Positions 24,197 through 32,827 of a stretch of DNA of 64,000 nt are shown here, piece after piece (within the stretch, counting starts at the first letter, position 1; each line of letters opens with the position of its first letter). The notes below the pieces were generated by a model that was not told the origin of the DNA, did not search any database, and worked only from the letters and a program-made list of their open reading frames with translations. The stretch comes from an uncultured Rikenellaceae bacterium (GTDB lineage Bacteria; Bacteroidota; Bacteroidia; Bacteroidales; Rikenellaceae). The stretch covers positions 107,716-171,715 of the forward strand of contig CALYBQ010000006.1 of NCBI GenBank assembly GCA_944415565.1. Direction: 5' to 3'. The translations under genes were made by a program, and so were the position numbers.

Positions 24197-26479
24197 ATGA
24201 AGAGAATCTTGTCCGTATTTTTTTGCACGGTTTGTTCGGCCCTGCTGCTTGAGGCCAAACCGCAGTCTCCGACTCCGGTGGATTATGTGAGTACGCTGGT
24301 CGGTACGCAATCGAAGCACTCGTTTTCTACCGGCAATACTTATCCGGCTATCGCGATGCCGTGGGGAATGAATTTCTGGACTCCGCAGACGGGTAAAATG
24401 GGCAACGGATGGGTATACACGTACGATGCCGACAAGATACGCGGGTTCAAGCAGACTCACCAACCAAGCCCTTGGATAAACGACTACGGCCAGTTCGCCA
24501 TCATGCCCGTTACAGGTACGCTGAAGGTGGACGAGGACAGTCGGGCGAGTTGGTTCTCGCACAAGACGGAGGTGGCCAAACCGCATTACTATTCAGTGTT
24601 TCTTGCCGATCACGACGTGACGACGGAAATCACACCGACATCGCGGGCCGCAGTGTTCCGGTTCACGTTCCCGGATGCCGACAGTTCGTTTGTGATAGTC
24701 GATGCCTTCGATATGGGATCGTATGTGAAGATCATACCCGGTGAGAACAAGATAATAGGTTATACGACCAAGCATCTGAGAGGTGTTCCGAAGAATTTCA
24801 AAAATTACTTTGTGATAGAATTTGACAAGCCTTTCACGTATATGGCATCTGTTTCGGGCCGCGAGATACGCGAGGGAGAGCTGGAGGTCTCGGCTAAACA
24901 TACGATGGGGGTTGTAGGTTTTCCGACTGTTAAGGGAGAGAAGGTTCATGCGCGTGTGGCGTCGTCGTTCATAAGTTTCGAACAGGCCGAACTGAACCTG
25001 AAGGAGGTGGACGGAAAGACGTTCGAGCAGGTGAAAGAGCAGGGACGTGACGAATGGAACGACGTGTTGGGCCGGATAGAGATCGAGGACGGTAACGTAG
25101 ATAAGTTGAGAACTTTCTATTCCTGCCTGTTCCGTTCCACGCTTTTCCCGAGGACGCTGTACGAATACGATGCGGAAGGCAACATTTTGCATTACAGTCC
25201 GTATAACGGGGAGGTGCTGCCCGGTTACATGTTCGCCGACACAGGTTTTTGGGATACGTTCCGCGCATTGTTCCCGCTGTTGAATTTGGTATATCCTTCG
25301 ATGAACCTCAAGATGCAGGAGTGGCTGGTGAACGCGGCTAAGGAGAGCGGTTTCCTGCCGGAGTGGTCGAGCCCCGGACACCGTCCCAACATGATAGGCA
25401 ACAACTCGGCTTCGGTGGTCGCCGACGCCTATGTCAAGGGCTTGCGCGGTTACGATACCGAGACGCTCTGGAAGGCGATGCTGAACGCTACCGAAAACCA
25501 GTTGGAGGGGACGGCTTCCGGAAGGGTGGGACACAAGTACTATAACGCGATGGGGTATATCCCCGACAATGCGGCGGATGTGGACCGCAGTGTGTCGCGT
25601 ACTCTTGAGTATGCCTACAACGACTGGACGATATACAGGTTCGGAAAGGCGATAGGCAAATCCGACGCCGAGCTCGATATTTTCAAGAAGCGAGCGATGA
25701 ACTACCGTAACGTCTATGATCCGGCGCGCAAGTTGATGGTCGGGCGTGACGACAAGGGCGTGTTCGACCCGGATTTTGCTCCGGAGAATTGGAGCCGCGA
25801 TTTCACCGAGGGAAACAGTTGGCACTGGAGCTTCTGCGTGTTCCACGATCCGCAGGGACTTATCGACCTGATGGGCGGGCGGGAAGAGTTCAATTCGATG
25901 TTGGATTCCGTATTCGTCATTCCGGGCAATTATGGCATGGCGAGCCGCTCCATGATACACGAAATGCGCGAGATGCAGGTGATGAACATGGGGCAATACG
26001 CGCACGGCAACCAACCGATACAGCACATGGTGTATATGTACAATTATTCAGGCGAGCCGTGGAAAGCGCAGTATTGGGCACGCGAAATAATGGATAAACT
26101 CTATAACCCGGATCCGGACGGTTATTGCGGAGACGAAGACAATGGACAGACCTCGGCGTGGTATGTATTCTCGGCCATGGGATTCTATCCGGTATGTCCG
26201 GGGTCCGACGAATATGTGCTCGGATCGCCGCTTTTCGACAGGATGAGAGTGAAGCTCGAAAACGGAAAGACCGTCGAGATAAACGCTAAGGACAACGGGC
26301 CTGAGAACCGTTATGTGAGTTCGATGAAAGTTAAGGGTAAATCGTACGGGAAGAACTATCTCACCCACGAGCAGCTCATGTCCGGCGTTCGGATAGATTA
26401 CAAAATGTCCGGCGAGCCTAATAAAGAACGCGGGACAACTCCGGACGCTTATCCGTACTCTTTTTCCAATGAAAACTAA
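24197..26479 (+). CDS. GH92 alpha-mannosidase, secreted
   Basis: 760 residues with a signal peptide (cleavage near LLEAKP, about residue 21) and no lipobox, unlike the GH92 at 17 kb. GH92 landmarks: VSTLVGTQSKHSFSTGNTYPAIAMPWG at the start, FADTGFWDTFRALFPL at mid-length, and the catalytic GDEDNGQTSAWYVFSAMGFYP near residue 650. It is a calcium-dependent exo-alpha-mannosidase; the linkage is unknown. The sequence differs strongly from the other GH92, so the two probably have different linkages. It is followed after 12 bases by the EEP-family gene, forming an operon of three. Confidence 0.92.
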   Translation: MKRILSVFFCTVCSALLLEAKPQSPTPVDYVSTLVGTQSKHSFSTGNTYPAIAMPWGMNFWTPQTGKMGNGWVYTYDADKIRGFKQTHQPSPWINDYGQFAIMPVTGTLKVDEDSRASWFSHKTEVAKPHYYSVFLADHDVTTEITPTSRAAVFRFTFPDADSSFVIVDAFDMGSYVKIIPGENKIIGYTTKHLRGVPKNFKNYFVIEFDKPFTYMASVSGREIREGELEVSAKHTMGVVGFPTVKGEKVHARVASSFISFEQAELNLKEVDGKTFEQVKEQGRDEWNDVLGRIEIEDGNVDKLRTFYSCLFRSTLFPRTLYEYDAEGNILHYSPYNGEVLPGYMFADTGFWDTFRALFPLLNLVYPSMNLKMQEWLVNAAKESGFLPEWSSPGHRPNMIGNNSASVVADAYVKGLRGYDTETLWKAMLNATENQLEGTASGRVGHKYYNAMGYIPDNAADVDRSVSRTLEYAYNDWTIYRFGKAIGKSDAELDIFKKRAMNYRNVYDPARKLMVGRDDKGVFDPDFAPENWSRDFTEGNSWHWSFCVFHDPQGLIDLMGGREEFNSMLDSVFVIPGNYGMASRSMIHEMREMQVMNMGQYAHGNQPIQHMVYMYNYSGEPWKAQYWAREIMDKLYNPDPDGYCGDEDNGQTSAWYVFSAMGFYPVCPGSDEYVLGSPLFDRMRVKLENGKTVEINAKDNGPENRYVSSMKVKGKSYGKNYLTHEQLMSGVRIDYKMSGEPNKERGTTPDAYPYSFSNEN

Positions 26480-26491
26480 CCTGTCAGAAAT

Positions 26492-27436
26492 ATGAAGTAT
26501 TACAGTTGTAAAAAATTAGTGTTTGGAATCGCACTTGCCGTATGCGTAGCGACGACTGCGGGTGCGTATGAGCTTAATGTCGCGTCGTATAACGTGCGTA
26601 ACGAGAACAGCGGCGACGCGAGGAACGGTAACGGATGGAGTCAGCGCGGACCTGTGGCCTGCCAACTGGTGCGCTACCATGATTTCGATATTTTCGGGGC
26701 GCAGGAGGTGTTGAACAAGCAGTTGAACGACATGCTGGGAATGCTGCCCGAATATGACTACATAGGCGTTGGACGCGATGACGGTAAGACGGCCGGGGAG
26801 TATGCTCCTATATTTTACAAAAAAGATATGTTTACGGTGCTGAAATCGGGCAATTTCTGGTTGTCGGAAATTACCGACAGGCCCAATAAGGGTTGGGACG
26901 CTGTATTACCTCGCATATGTACGTGGGGGCAGTTCAAAGACAAAAGGACGGGGCTGCGTTTCTGGTTCTTCAATCTGCACATGGACCACGTCGGGGTTGA
27001 GGCACGCCGCCACAGTGCCCAGCTCGTGTTGGACAAGATACGCGAGATGTGCGGTAATGAGCCTGTCATCCTGACGGGCGATTTCAATGTGGACCAGACG
27101 CACAAGAGCTATGAAATATTGAAGAATTCGGGAATACTGAAAGACTCCTATCTGGCTGCGAAGGTCAGACATGCTACAACCGGTACGTTCAACGCGTTCG
27201 ATCCGAACCTCTTTACCGTGAGCCGCATAGACCATGTGTTCGTTAGCCCGATGTTCGAGGTGGAGCGTTACGGGGTGCTTACCGATACCTACCGCGTGAA
27301 GAAAAGCGACGGGAAGGTGGTGCATTCGGGTAATTTTCCCAAAGAGGTGTCGCTGGTCGAATACGAGGCTAAAACCCCGTCCGACCATTTTCCGGTACAG
27401 GTCAGGCTTTCGTACGGGAAGAAAGGTAAACGTTAG
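26492..27436 (+). CDS. Secreted endonuclease/exonuclease/phosphatase-family hydrolase
   Basis: 314 residues with a signal peptide (cleavage near TAGA-YE, residue 25). EEP fold motifs in order: ASYNVRNEN, GAQEV (metal Glu), HMDHVG, TGDFNVD, RIDHVF and the final SDHFPV (catalytic His). This superfamily includes DNases, sphingomyelinases, inositol-phosphate phosphatases and deadenylases. Extracytoplasmic members in Bacteroidota often sit in glycan loci, and with the adjacent GH92 one can imagine removal of mannose-linked phosphate or phospholipid groups; this is inference. Nuclease activity is equally possible. Confidence 0.85.
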   Translation: MKYYSCKKLVFGIALAVCVATTAGAYELNVASYNVRNENSGDARNGNGWSQRGPVACQLVRYHDFDIFGAQEVLNKQLNDMLGMLPEYDYIGVGRDDGKTAGEYAPIFYKKDMFTVLKSGNFWLSEITDRPNKGWDAVLPRICTWGQFKDKRTGLRFWFFNLHMDHVGVEARRHSAQLVLDKIREMCGNEPVILTGDFNVDQTHKSYEILKNSGILKDSYLAAKVRHATTGTFNAFDPNLFTVSRIDHVFVSPMFEVERYGVLTDTYRVKKSDGKVVHSGNFPKEVSLVEYEAKTPSDHFPVQVRLSYGKKGKR

Positions 27437-27457
27437 TTGTCACATAAATGAATAGTT

Positions 27458-27874
27458 ATGAAAAAATGTTTGGTGTCGGCAGGGCTTTTGTCGCTCTTCA
27501 TTGCTGCTTGTGGGAATAGGGTGTCGGATAAAACCGTCGTGGAGTGTAACTGTATCGAGCTGAGGGATTCGGCGGAGCTTGTGATGAATATCCCTAAGAA
27601 GGTGAAGCCGGAATTCGTGTCGTTGTATAAAGAGGCGTTCAGCGAGGCCCGCCGTGAAACTTTGAAGGAGGAGGCTTGTATAGAATACGTCATGTTCCAA
27701 TCTTTCGAGGATTCGACAGAGTTCCATATCTACGAGAGGTGGAAGAACAAGCAGGGGCAAAAGGACCATCTGCAAAAGCCGCACATGAAGGCTTACGGCG
27801 AAAAGACCAATGGTATATTCGATCAGCCTGCGACCGGAATTGTCGAGACATACGTTTGTACGTGCCATCGTTAG
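27458..27874 (+). CDS. Lipoprotein with antibiotic-biosynthesis-monooxygenase-like (ABM) fold
   Basis: 138 residues. The lipobox FIAACG (Cys18) predicts a lipoprotein. The rest has the dimeric alpha/beta-barrel pattern of quinol monooxygenase-like ABM proteins: a FVSLYKEAFSEARRETLKEEACIEY helix-strand, FQSFEDSTEFHIYERWKNKQGQKDH, and a final HMKAYGEKT helix. Known ABM members are cofactor-free oxygenases or degrade heme or quinones, but an exported lipoprotein form is uncommon and activity is unproven. It begins 21 bases after the EEP gene and ends the operon. Confidence 0.7.
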   Translation: MKKCLVSAGLLSLFIAACGNRVSDKTVVECNCIELRDSAELVMNIPKKVKPEFVSLYKEAFSEARRETLKEEACIEYVMFQSFEDSTEFHIYERWKNKQGQKDHLQKPHMKAYGEKTNGIFDQPATGIVETYVCTCHR

Positions 27875-27897
27875 GCACGAAATACGCGAGAAGTGTG

Positions 27898-27940
27898 AAC
27901 GGCCGGGTATGTTTATATTGTCCCGGCCGTTTCATCTTTT
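27898..27940 (+). terminator. Terminator of the GH92-EEP-ABM operon
   Basis: A perfect ten-base-pair stem (27898-27907 with 27922-27931) and a later CTTTTT run. Confidence 0.75.
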
Positions 27941-28086
27941 TGCTGTATGCTAATATTTGTTTGTCGAAAAAATGGATGATGTAAAATTTTTGCAAGAAAA
28001 TAACGTTCAATTTTTACTTGAGATTCAGATTTAGGTCTGAATTTTGCATTGCGAGCAATACAAATACATACTAAAACGTAAGGACA

Positions 28087-28533
28087 ATGAGAAAGATTCA
28101 GATTTTTATGATTACGCTTGTGGCTGCGGTAGCAACTGCGTTTTCTGCGAGTGCCGATACCGACAAACCGATAGCCGTAGAGCAATTACCTGCCAAGTCG
28201 CAGAAATTCCTTAAAATTTATTTTGATGGCATTGAGGTTTCGTTCGCCAAAATGGAGACCGATATGTTCGACAAATCATACGAAGTGTTCTTCACGAATG
28301 GAAGTAAAGTGGAGTTCGGTCGTAAAGGTGACTGGAAGGAGGTCGATTGCCAGCGTAACGAACTTCCAAAAGGGATAGTGCCGAAGCAGATAAGCGACTT
28401 CGTTCAGCAAAAGCATCCACAACAGAAAATAGTCAAAATAGACCGCGACAAGAGGGATTACGAGATCGAGCTCAACAATGGTGTCGAAATCAAGTTCGAC
28501 CTTCAGTTCAGGGTAATAGGATACGATAATTAA
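28087..28533 (+). CDS. Secreted PepSY-like domain protein
   Basis: 148 residues with a signal peptide (cleavage near SASA-DT, residue 21). Two PepSY-like repeats are visible, each with the pattern LPAKSQKFLKIYF...GSKVEFGRKGDWKEVDC and LPKGIVPKQISDFVQ...KIDRDKRDYEIELNNGVEIKFD. Such BLIP-like proteins in Bacteroidota sit in the periplasm; their role is unknown, though binding or inhibition of periplasmic enzymes and envelope stress responses have been suggested for related folds. A short inverted repeat (about 28023-28041) lies upstream and may be an operator. The neighbour downstream is of the same fold family. Confidence 0.75.
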   Translation: MRKIQIFMITLVAAVATAFSASADTDKPIAVEQLPAKSQKFLKIYFDGIEVSFAKMETDMFDKSYEVFFTNGSKVEFGRKGDWKEVDCQRNELPKGIVPKQISDFVQQKHPQQKIVKIDRDKRDYEIELNNGVEIKFDLQFRVIGYDN

Positions 28534-28552
28534 ACTTTAAACATCCGTGATT

Positions 28553-29422
28553 ATGAAAGCAAAATTTTTAATGCCATTGGTTATCGGGTGCTTGCTGGTT
28601 TTTACTTCCTGCAATGATGACGATGACGACAACATCAAGGTGCCGCAAGAGGTTTCTAATGCGTTCAAAGCCCGTTATCCGGATGCAGCGCGTGTGAGTT
28701 GGGAGAAGGAGCACAGTTATTATGTGGCCGATTTCTGGCGAAGTGATATGTCGGCTGAGGCGGAAGCGTGGTACGACGGTGCGGCGAAATGGTATCTGAC
28801 GGTTACCGAGATCGGTTACAACAGCTTGCCGCAGCCTGTCAAGACGGCTTATACGGCAGGGGAATATGCCGCGTGGCGGGTGGACGATACCGACATGGTA
28901 GAGCGGGACGGTTTTGAAACTGTCTATGTTCTCGAAGTGGAGAAGGGTAATCAGGAGTACGATTTGTATTATACGTCCGATGGGACTTTGGTAAAAGCCG
29001 TGCCGGACAACGGAGGAAATAACGATCCGGGGGATTATTTGCCAGATGGGATAAATTCTGCGATACGCGCCTATATTGCACAGGCCTATCCAAATGCGAG
29101 GATAGTCGATATAGATGACAGCGAGGTCGGTGGCATAGAGGTCGATATTCTGGATGGGACAACGTATCGTGAAGTTATGTTTTCGCTGTCGGGAGAGTGG
29201 CTGGGTACAGCAACTGGTGTTACCCGTGCCGAAGTGCCGCAGAGTATCATGGATGCGTTTCAGGGATCGCAATATGCGGGTTATCAGATAGACGACATCG
29301 ACCATTATGTGGTGGCTTCTGGCGGCGAATTTTATTTGTTCGAGTTGGAGGCGGAACCGGAGGATATTTATGTGAAGGTATCTATGGACGGGACTGTGGA
29401 AGAGGTTAACGAACGGCAATAA
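28553..29422 (+). CDS. PepSY-like lipoprotein
   Basis: 289 residues from the ATG at 28553 (a GTG six bases earlier is less likely). The lipobox FTSCND (Cys18) is followed by an acidic DDDDD stretch. The body holds two copies of a PepSY-like pair, about residues 25-145 and 165-289, joined by a Gly/Asn/Pro linker. The pattern VPQEVSNAFKARYPDAARVSWEKE is typical of Bacteroidota PepSY-like proteins that bind at the cell surface or in the periplasm. It lies 19 bases after the other PepSY-like gene, so the two are co-transcribed. Function unknown. Confidence 0.75.
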   Translation: MKAKFLMPLVIGCLLVFTSCNDDDDDNIKVPQEVSNAFKARYPDAARVSWEKEHSYYVADFWRSDMSAEAEAWYDGAAKWYLTVTEIGYNSLPQPVKTAYTAGEYAAWRVDDTDMVERDGFETVYVLEVEKGNQEYDLYYTSDGTLVKAVPDNGGNNDPGDYLPDGINSAIRAYIAQAYPNARIVDIDDSEVGGIEVDILDGTTYREVMFSLSGEWLGTATGVTRAEVPQSIMDAFQGSQYAGYQIDDIDHYVVASGGEFYLFELEAEPEDIYVKVSMDGTVEEVNERQ

Positions 29423-29446
29423 AAACCGTACCCGAAAATGATATTT

Positions 29447-29477
29447 ACGTGCCGGATGTGTTGAGCGTCCGGCACGT
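29447..29477. terminator. Hairpin after the PepSY-like pair
   Basis: A perfect ten-base-pair stem with an 11-base loop, 24 bases after the stop. There is no clear T-run, so termination strength is uncertain. Confidence 0.5.
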
Positions 29478-29573
29478 AGTGTATATGGCGGCTGTTTGTA
29501 TTGAAATGGTGGTCTTATGGTCGTGTAAAGCGTTAATCAACGTGTATGGTTATAAAATTTTGTATGCAATCCG

Positions 29574-29581
29574 TAACTTTG
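29574..29581 (+). promoter_or_regulatory. -7 element for the S41 peptidase gene
   Basis: TAACTTTG, a match to TAnnTTTG, 36 bases before the ATG. A TTTG exists upstream but at only 11 bases spacing. Confidence 0.4.
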
Positions 29582-29617
29582 TAATCGGTCTGAGATTATT
29601 TCCAATGCCGGGTTAAC

Positions 29618-30916
29618 ATGAGGAATAAGATATTTGCCTTCGCGCTATTAGCCGCTGTTTCATTTTCAGCCGAAAGCTTCGGCCAACAGTACTATTTGAA
29701 AGAGACTGTCGTGAAAAATATCGACAGATTGACATATAGAATGTCATGGGAACATCCATCCTTGTTCTTGTATCACTCGAAGCAGGAACTCGATGACGCG
29801 GTGAGGAAGCTAAAGGCTGAGTTGCCCGATTCGCTGACCGTTTACGGAATGTACGGCTATCTGCTCCCGGTCTTCGGGATGCTTAACGATATGCATTCGG
29901 TTATCATGCCGCCTGTGGAGGCGTATTATGAGGTTAATCCGTACATGTTGGCGGCCTCGCCATATATAGACCGTAAAGATTTTACGTTGAAATTGGCTGC
30001 GCCGGATTTTAGGGACGCGGAAATATTGAGTATCAACGGATGCTCCAATAAGGAGATAACCGAAAGACTGATGTCGTTTGCTTCGGCCGAGACGCGATTG
30101 GGACGCGCCGTACTGGCGAATAAGTTGATGGCTGTGTGGTTCCCTCTGGTGGACTCTACGGGCACGTATGTTATCGAATATATCGCGAGCGGCGAGAAGA
30201 AAAAGACAGTGCTGAAAGGCGTAAGGGCTAAGGATTTGACGACATCGCAGACGAAGACGGATCAATCCGATGTTGTAGCGTACGGTCCCGCTTTTACGTT
30301 CTGCCATGTCGCACCTTCTACGGTGTTGTTAAAGATGCCGAGCTTCGATGTGGTCAAAGCTACACCGGTCATAGATTCCATGTTTAGTTATTTGTCAGTC
30401 AACAGGAATGTTTCTAATCTCGTAATCGACTTGAGGAATAATCCCGGCGGGTACGCGGGTGTCATGAACCGGTTGTTGAGGTATCTGTCCTCCGAGCCGT
30501 TCAAGTACGGGGATTTGGCCGAGGTGAAGAACAAAGAGAAGAATTATAAGGTCAGTCTGTGGTTTAATCGGTTGAAAAAGGTGAAGCCTGAGCCGTATGA
30601 GCGGAGGTTTCATGGCGATACATACGTGCTTGTCGATAATAATTCCGGTTCGTCGTCGGTATTGTTGGCCTATGCGGTTCAGAAGTACGGGATAGGTACG
30701 ATCGTGGGGGAGGAGACGGCCAATGCCATATTCACCCATACGATAGGTTCGTGGTTTACTTTGGATGGAGGACTGAAAGTTTATATGAGTACGGTCGTAG
30801 TATACCAGCCGCATAAGAAGCGGATTATGCACGGGGTGATTCCCGACATCGAGGTCCCGTCGGCACAGGCGTTGGATAAGGTGTTGGAGATCATCGGTAC
30901 ATTCGAAACCCGATGA
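29618..30916 (+). CDS. Secreted S41-family (C-terminal processing) peptidase
   Basis: 432 residues with a signal peptide (cleavage near ESFGQQ, about residue 23). The C-terminal half is the tail-specific protease core: NLVIDLRNNPGG (about 267-278), DNNSGSSSVLLAYAVQ with the presumed nucleophile Ser, and GTIVGEETAN. The N-terminal half is the usual S41 helical cap; a PDZ domain is not evident. Members cleave C-terminal tails or peptides in the periplasm; this one is closer to the S41 hydrolases of unknown substrate common in Bacteroidota than to CtpA/Prc. Single gene. The roughly 250 bases after it up to 31172 contain nothing I can support. Confidence 0.82.
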   Translation: MRNKIFAFALLAAVSFSAESFGQQYYLKETVVKNIDRLTYRMSWEHPSLFLYHSKQELDDAVRKLKAELPDSLTVYGMYGYLLPVFGMLNDMHSVIMPPVEAYYEVNPYMLAASPYIDRKDFTLKLAAPDFRDAEILSINGCSNKEITERLMSFASAETRLGRAVLANKLMAVWFPLVDSTGTYVIEYIASGEKKKTVLKGVRAKDLTTSQTKTDQSDVVAYGPAFTFCHVAPSTVLLKMPSFDVVKATPVIDSMFSYLSVNRNVSNLVIDLRNNPGGYAGVMNRLLRYLSSEPFKYGDLAEVKNKEKNYKVSLWFNRLKKVKPEPYERRFHGDTYVLVDNNSGSSSVLLAYAVQKYGIGTIVGEETANAIFTHTIGSWFTLDGGLKVYMSTVVVYQPHKKRIMHGVIPDIEVPSAQALDKVLEIIGTFETR

Positions 30917-31171
30917 CCGTAAAAAAGTCTGAAGCGTGGGACTGTGATTGATATGGAAAACGCCTAATAATACGTAATAGCCATCATCGTCGCATAGCCA
31001 TTCGAACGGGCGATAACTAGTTGGGTGGGGTAACCGCTGTCGTCTAATCCATAAAAATACTAAGCTTCTCCATATTGCAATTCCTTTGCATGATTAATCG
31101 ACTCGATATTTAGGATAAACAACTAATCTTAATGATGCGATATGCGTATCAGACGAGCTAAAGTAACGCAC

Positions 31172-31206
31172 AAAAAAGCGACTTACAGTAATGTAAATCG
31201 CTTTTT
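31172..31206 (-). terminator. Terminator of tRNA-Pro(TGG)
   Basis: A 13-14 base-pair stem with one mismatch, ending in five T on the minus strand, nine bases after the tRNA 3' end. Confidence 0.8.
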
Positions 31207-31214
31207 GTCATTTG

Positions 31215-31289
31215 TCGGGATACCAGGATTCGAACCTGGGACCCCCTGCTCCCAAAGCAGGTGCGCTAACCGGACTGCGCTACATCCCG
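31215..31289 (-). tRNA. tRNA-Pro (anticodon TGG)
   Basis: The minus strand folds with acceptor CGGGATG/TATCCCG, D-arm GCGC/GCGC, anticodon stem CCTGC/GCAGG with loop TTTGGGA (anticodon TGG), and T-arm CCAGG-TTCGAAT-CCTGG. No CCA is encoded. It has a textbook promoter and its own terminator. Confidence 0.95.
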
Positions 31290-31318
31290 AAACAATTGCG
31301 TTTTTTCGAAACGCATTG

Positions 31319-31349
31319 CAAAAGTAATACGTTTTTTTTGAATTACAAA
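31319..31349 (-). promoter_or_regulatory. Promoter of tRNA-Pro(TGG)
   Basis: On the minus strand TTTG (31349-31346), a 19-base spacer and TACTTTTG (31326-31319), an exact match to the Bacteroidota consensus, about 30 bases before the tRNA. Confidence 0.85.
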
Positions 31350-31369
31350 TTTCCGACGACGAAACAAGC

Positions 31370-31744
31370 CTATTTTACGGCGATGGTCTCAATCTCGACC
31401 AATGCGCCTTTCGGAAGTCTTGCTACCTGATAGGCCGCCCTCGCTGGCATGTTGTTTGTATAATATTTGGCGTACACCTCGTTCATGGCATCGAAATCCG
31501 TCATGTCGTTGAGCAGAACGGTAGATTTCACGACGTTTTCGAATGTATATCCGGCTGCTTTAAGTATGGCTCCTATATTGTCGAGGCATTGGGCCGTCTG
31601 TTCGGCGATGGTTGCAGGCATCGTGCCGTTTGTGGGGTTTATCGGTATCTGGCCTGAGATGTATAGCGTTCCGTTGGCCTCTACCGCTTGCGAATAGGGG
31701 CCGATAGCCTTAGGTGCATTTTGGGTGGCGATGATCTTTTTCAT
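31370..31744 (-). CDS. ridA: RidA family reactive-imine deaminase
   Basis: 124 residues, the usual RidA length. It hydrolyses reactive 2-aminoacrylate and related enamines/imines to keto acids, protecting PLP enzymes. The IATQNAPKAIGPYSQAV N-terminus, YISGQIPINP, and the Arg in NMPARAAYQVARLPKGALVEIE (the carboxylate-binding Arg, about residue 105) are diagnostic. Single cytoplasmic gene between tRNA-Pro and the META genes. Confidence 0.93.
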   Translation of the reverse strand: MKKIIATQNAPKAIGPYSQAVEANGTLYISGQIPINPTNGTMPATIAEQTAQCLDNIGAILKAAGYTFENVVKSTVLLNDMTDFDAMNEVYAKYYTNNMPARAAYQVARLPKGALVEIETIAVK

Positions 31745-31795
31745 GACGGTAAGCTAAAAAATGAATTTTAGGGATTAGAACCATTAAAAAATAAC

Positions 31796-31803
31796 TACTT
31801 TTG
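31796..31803 (+). promoter_or_regulatory. -7 element for the META-domain gene pair
   Basis: TACTTTTG, a match to TAnnTTTG, 65 bases before the ATG at 31868. Confidence 0.4.
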
Positions 31804-31867
31804 ACGTGGTAAAGTTACAGAACTTTTTGAATAGATAAGATAAATGGAATTTTTAAAACTCAAGTGT

Positions 31868-32296
31868 ATGAAAACTATGATTAAAACATTGCCGGTCGTT
31901 GCGTTAGCTTTGTTTATGGTAGCGTGCGGTGGCAGCAAGAAGAATTATGAAAACCTGACTGCTCACGAGTGGGTCCTCGATAAGGTGGAGTATGCCGACA
32001 GCGCTTCGCAGATTGTGATCCCCGGCCAGAAAGAGCTGAAGATAATGTTTGCCGACTCGAACAAGACGGTTTACGGAGTGGCTCCGTGCAACGGATTCTT
32101 CGGCCCGTTCACTGTGGAGGGCGACAACCTTTCGTTCGGTAATCTCGCGAGCACGATGGCATACTGTCTCGATATGCCGTTCGAATCGGCTTATCACGGG
32201 TGGTTGAGCACGGTCAAGACTTACAAGGCTACCGAAAACACACTTACTTTGAGGGATGGCGACAATAAATTGACGTTGCACTACATCAAAAAATAG
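31868..32296 (+). CDS. META-domain lipoprotein, copy 1
   Basis: 142 residues from the ATG at 31868; the ATG 24 bases upstream would spoil the signal peptide. The lipobox FMVACG gives a lipidated Cys near residue 19. The HslJ/META fold is seen in LTAHEWVLDKVEY, the APCNGFFGPF loop (the conserved CNxFxGxf segment), FGNLASTMAYCLD and the final TLRDGDNKLTLHYIKK. HslJ relatives link to heat shock and novobiocin tolerance, but a molecular role is not known. A second META lipoprotein follows nine bases later. Confidence 0.85.
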   Translation: MKTMIKTLPVVALALFMVACGGSKKNYENLTAHEWVLDKVEYADSASQIVIPGQKELKIMFADSNKTVYGVAPCNGFFGPFTVEGDNLSFGNLASTMAYCLDMPFESAYHGWLSTVKTYKATENTLTLRDGDNKLTLHYIKK

Positions 32297-32305
32297 TTTC
32301 GGGAA

Positions 32306-32761
32306 ATGAAAGTAGTACATACGTTAGTTATAGTTGCACTTGCGGTTCTGATGGCGTCTTGTTGTGCATGCCGTATGAAAAGCTCGGACCCTCTCAATAC
32401 CTTCGTAGGCCATGAGTGGAAGCTCATACAGAAGGGTGATGAAGTGATGCCTGCCCGCGAAACGGAGAATTACAGGGTGACGTTTACGTGGGACAAGAAC
32501 GTATACGGAGTGGGGGACTGCAACCGTTTTTCGGGTAGTTTTACCTATTCCGCCGTTAAGAAGCCCACTACCATTGATATAGGCCAGCTCGCTACGACGC
32601 GTATGGGATGTCCGAATCCTGCCGGAGAGACTGAGTTTATCCAGTTCTTGCAGAAGGCAGACAGGTACGACGTCGACGGCGACCTTTTGATTTTGCAGGT
32701 ATCCGGCCAGTCTAAAGATTCGGGACGTTGGGTGTTCGAAAAGGTGAAACCAGTGAAATAA
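32306..32761 (+). CDS. META-domain lipoprotein, copy 2
   Basis: 151 residues with a lipobox LMASCC (Cys near 18) and the META fold: VGHEWKLIQKGDE, GVGDCNRFSGSFTY, QLATTRMGCPNPAGETEFIQFL, LLILQVSG. The two META proteins share the fold pattern but differ greatly in sequence, so the duplication is old or they were brought together. Only nine bases separate the genes. A terminator follows. Confidence 0.85.
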   Translation: MKVVHTLVIVALAVLMASCCACRMKSSDPLNTFVGHEWKLIQKGDEVMPARETENYRVTFTWDKNVYGVGDCNRFSGSFTYSAVKKPTTIDIGQLATTRMGCPNPAGETEFIQFLQKADRYDVDGDLLILQVSGQSKDSGRWVFEKVKPVK

Positions 32762-32791
32762 CCCCCGCGACAGACATTGAGTCTATATACG

Positions 32792-32827
32792 AAAAAGCAT
32801 CGCCCCCGCTGGAGGCGATGCTTTTTT
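32792..32827 (+). terminator. Terminator of the META pair
   Basis: A 13-base-pair stem of A-run plus GCATCGCC, ending in TTTTTT, 31 bases after the stop. The region 32828-33096 has no supported gene. Confidence 0.8.

Noticed and set aside
24593..26026. Long open frame opposite the second GH92 gene
   Set aside because: Antisense shadow; composition rich in His/Arg/Val, no recognisable domain.
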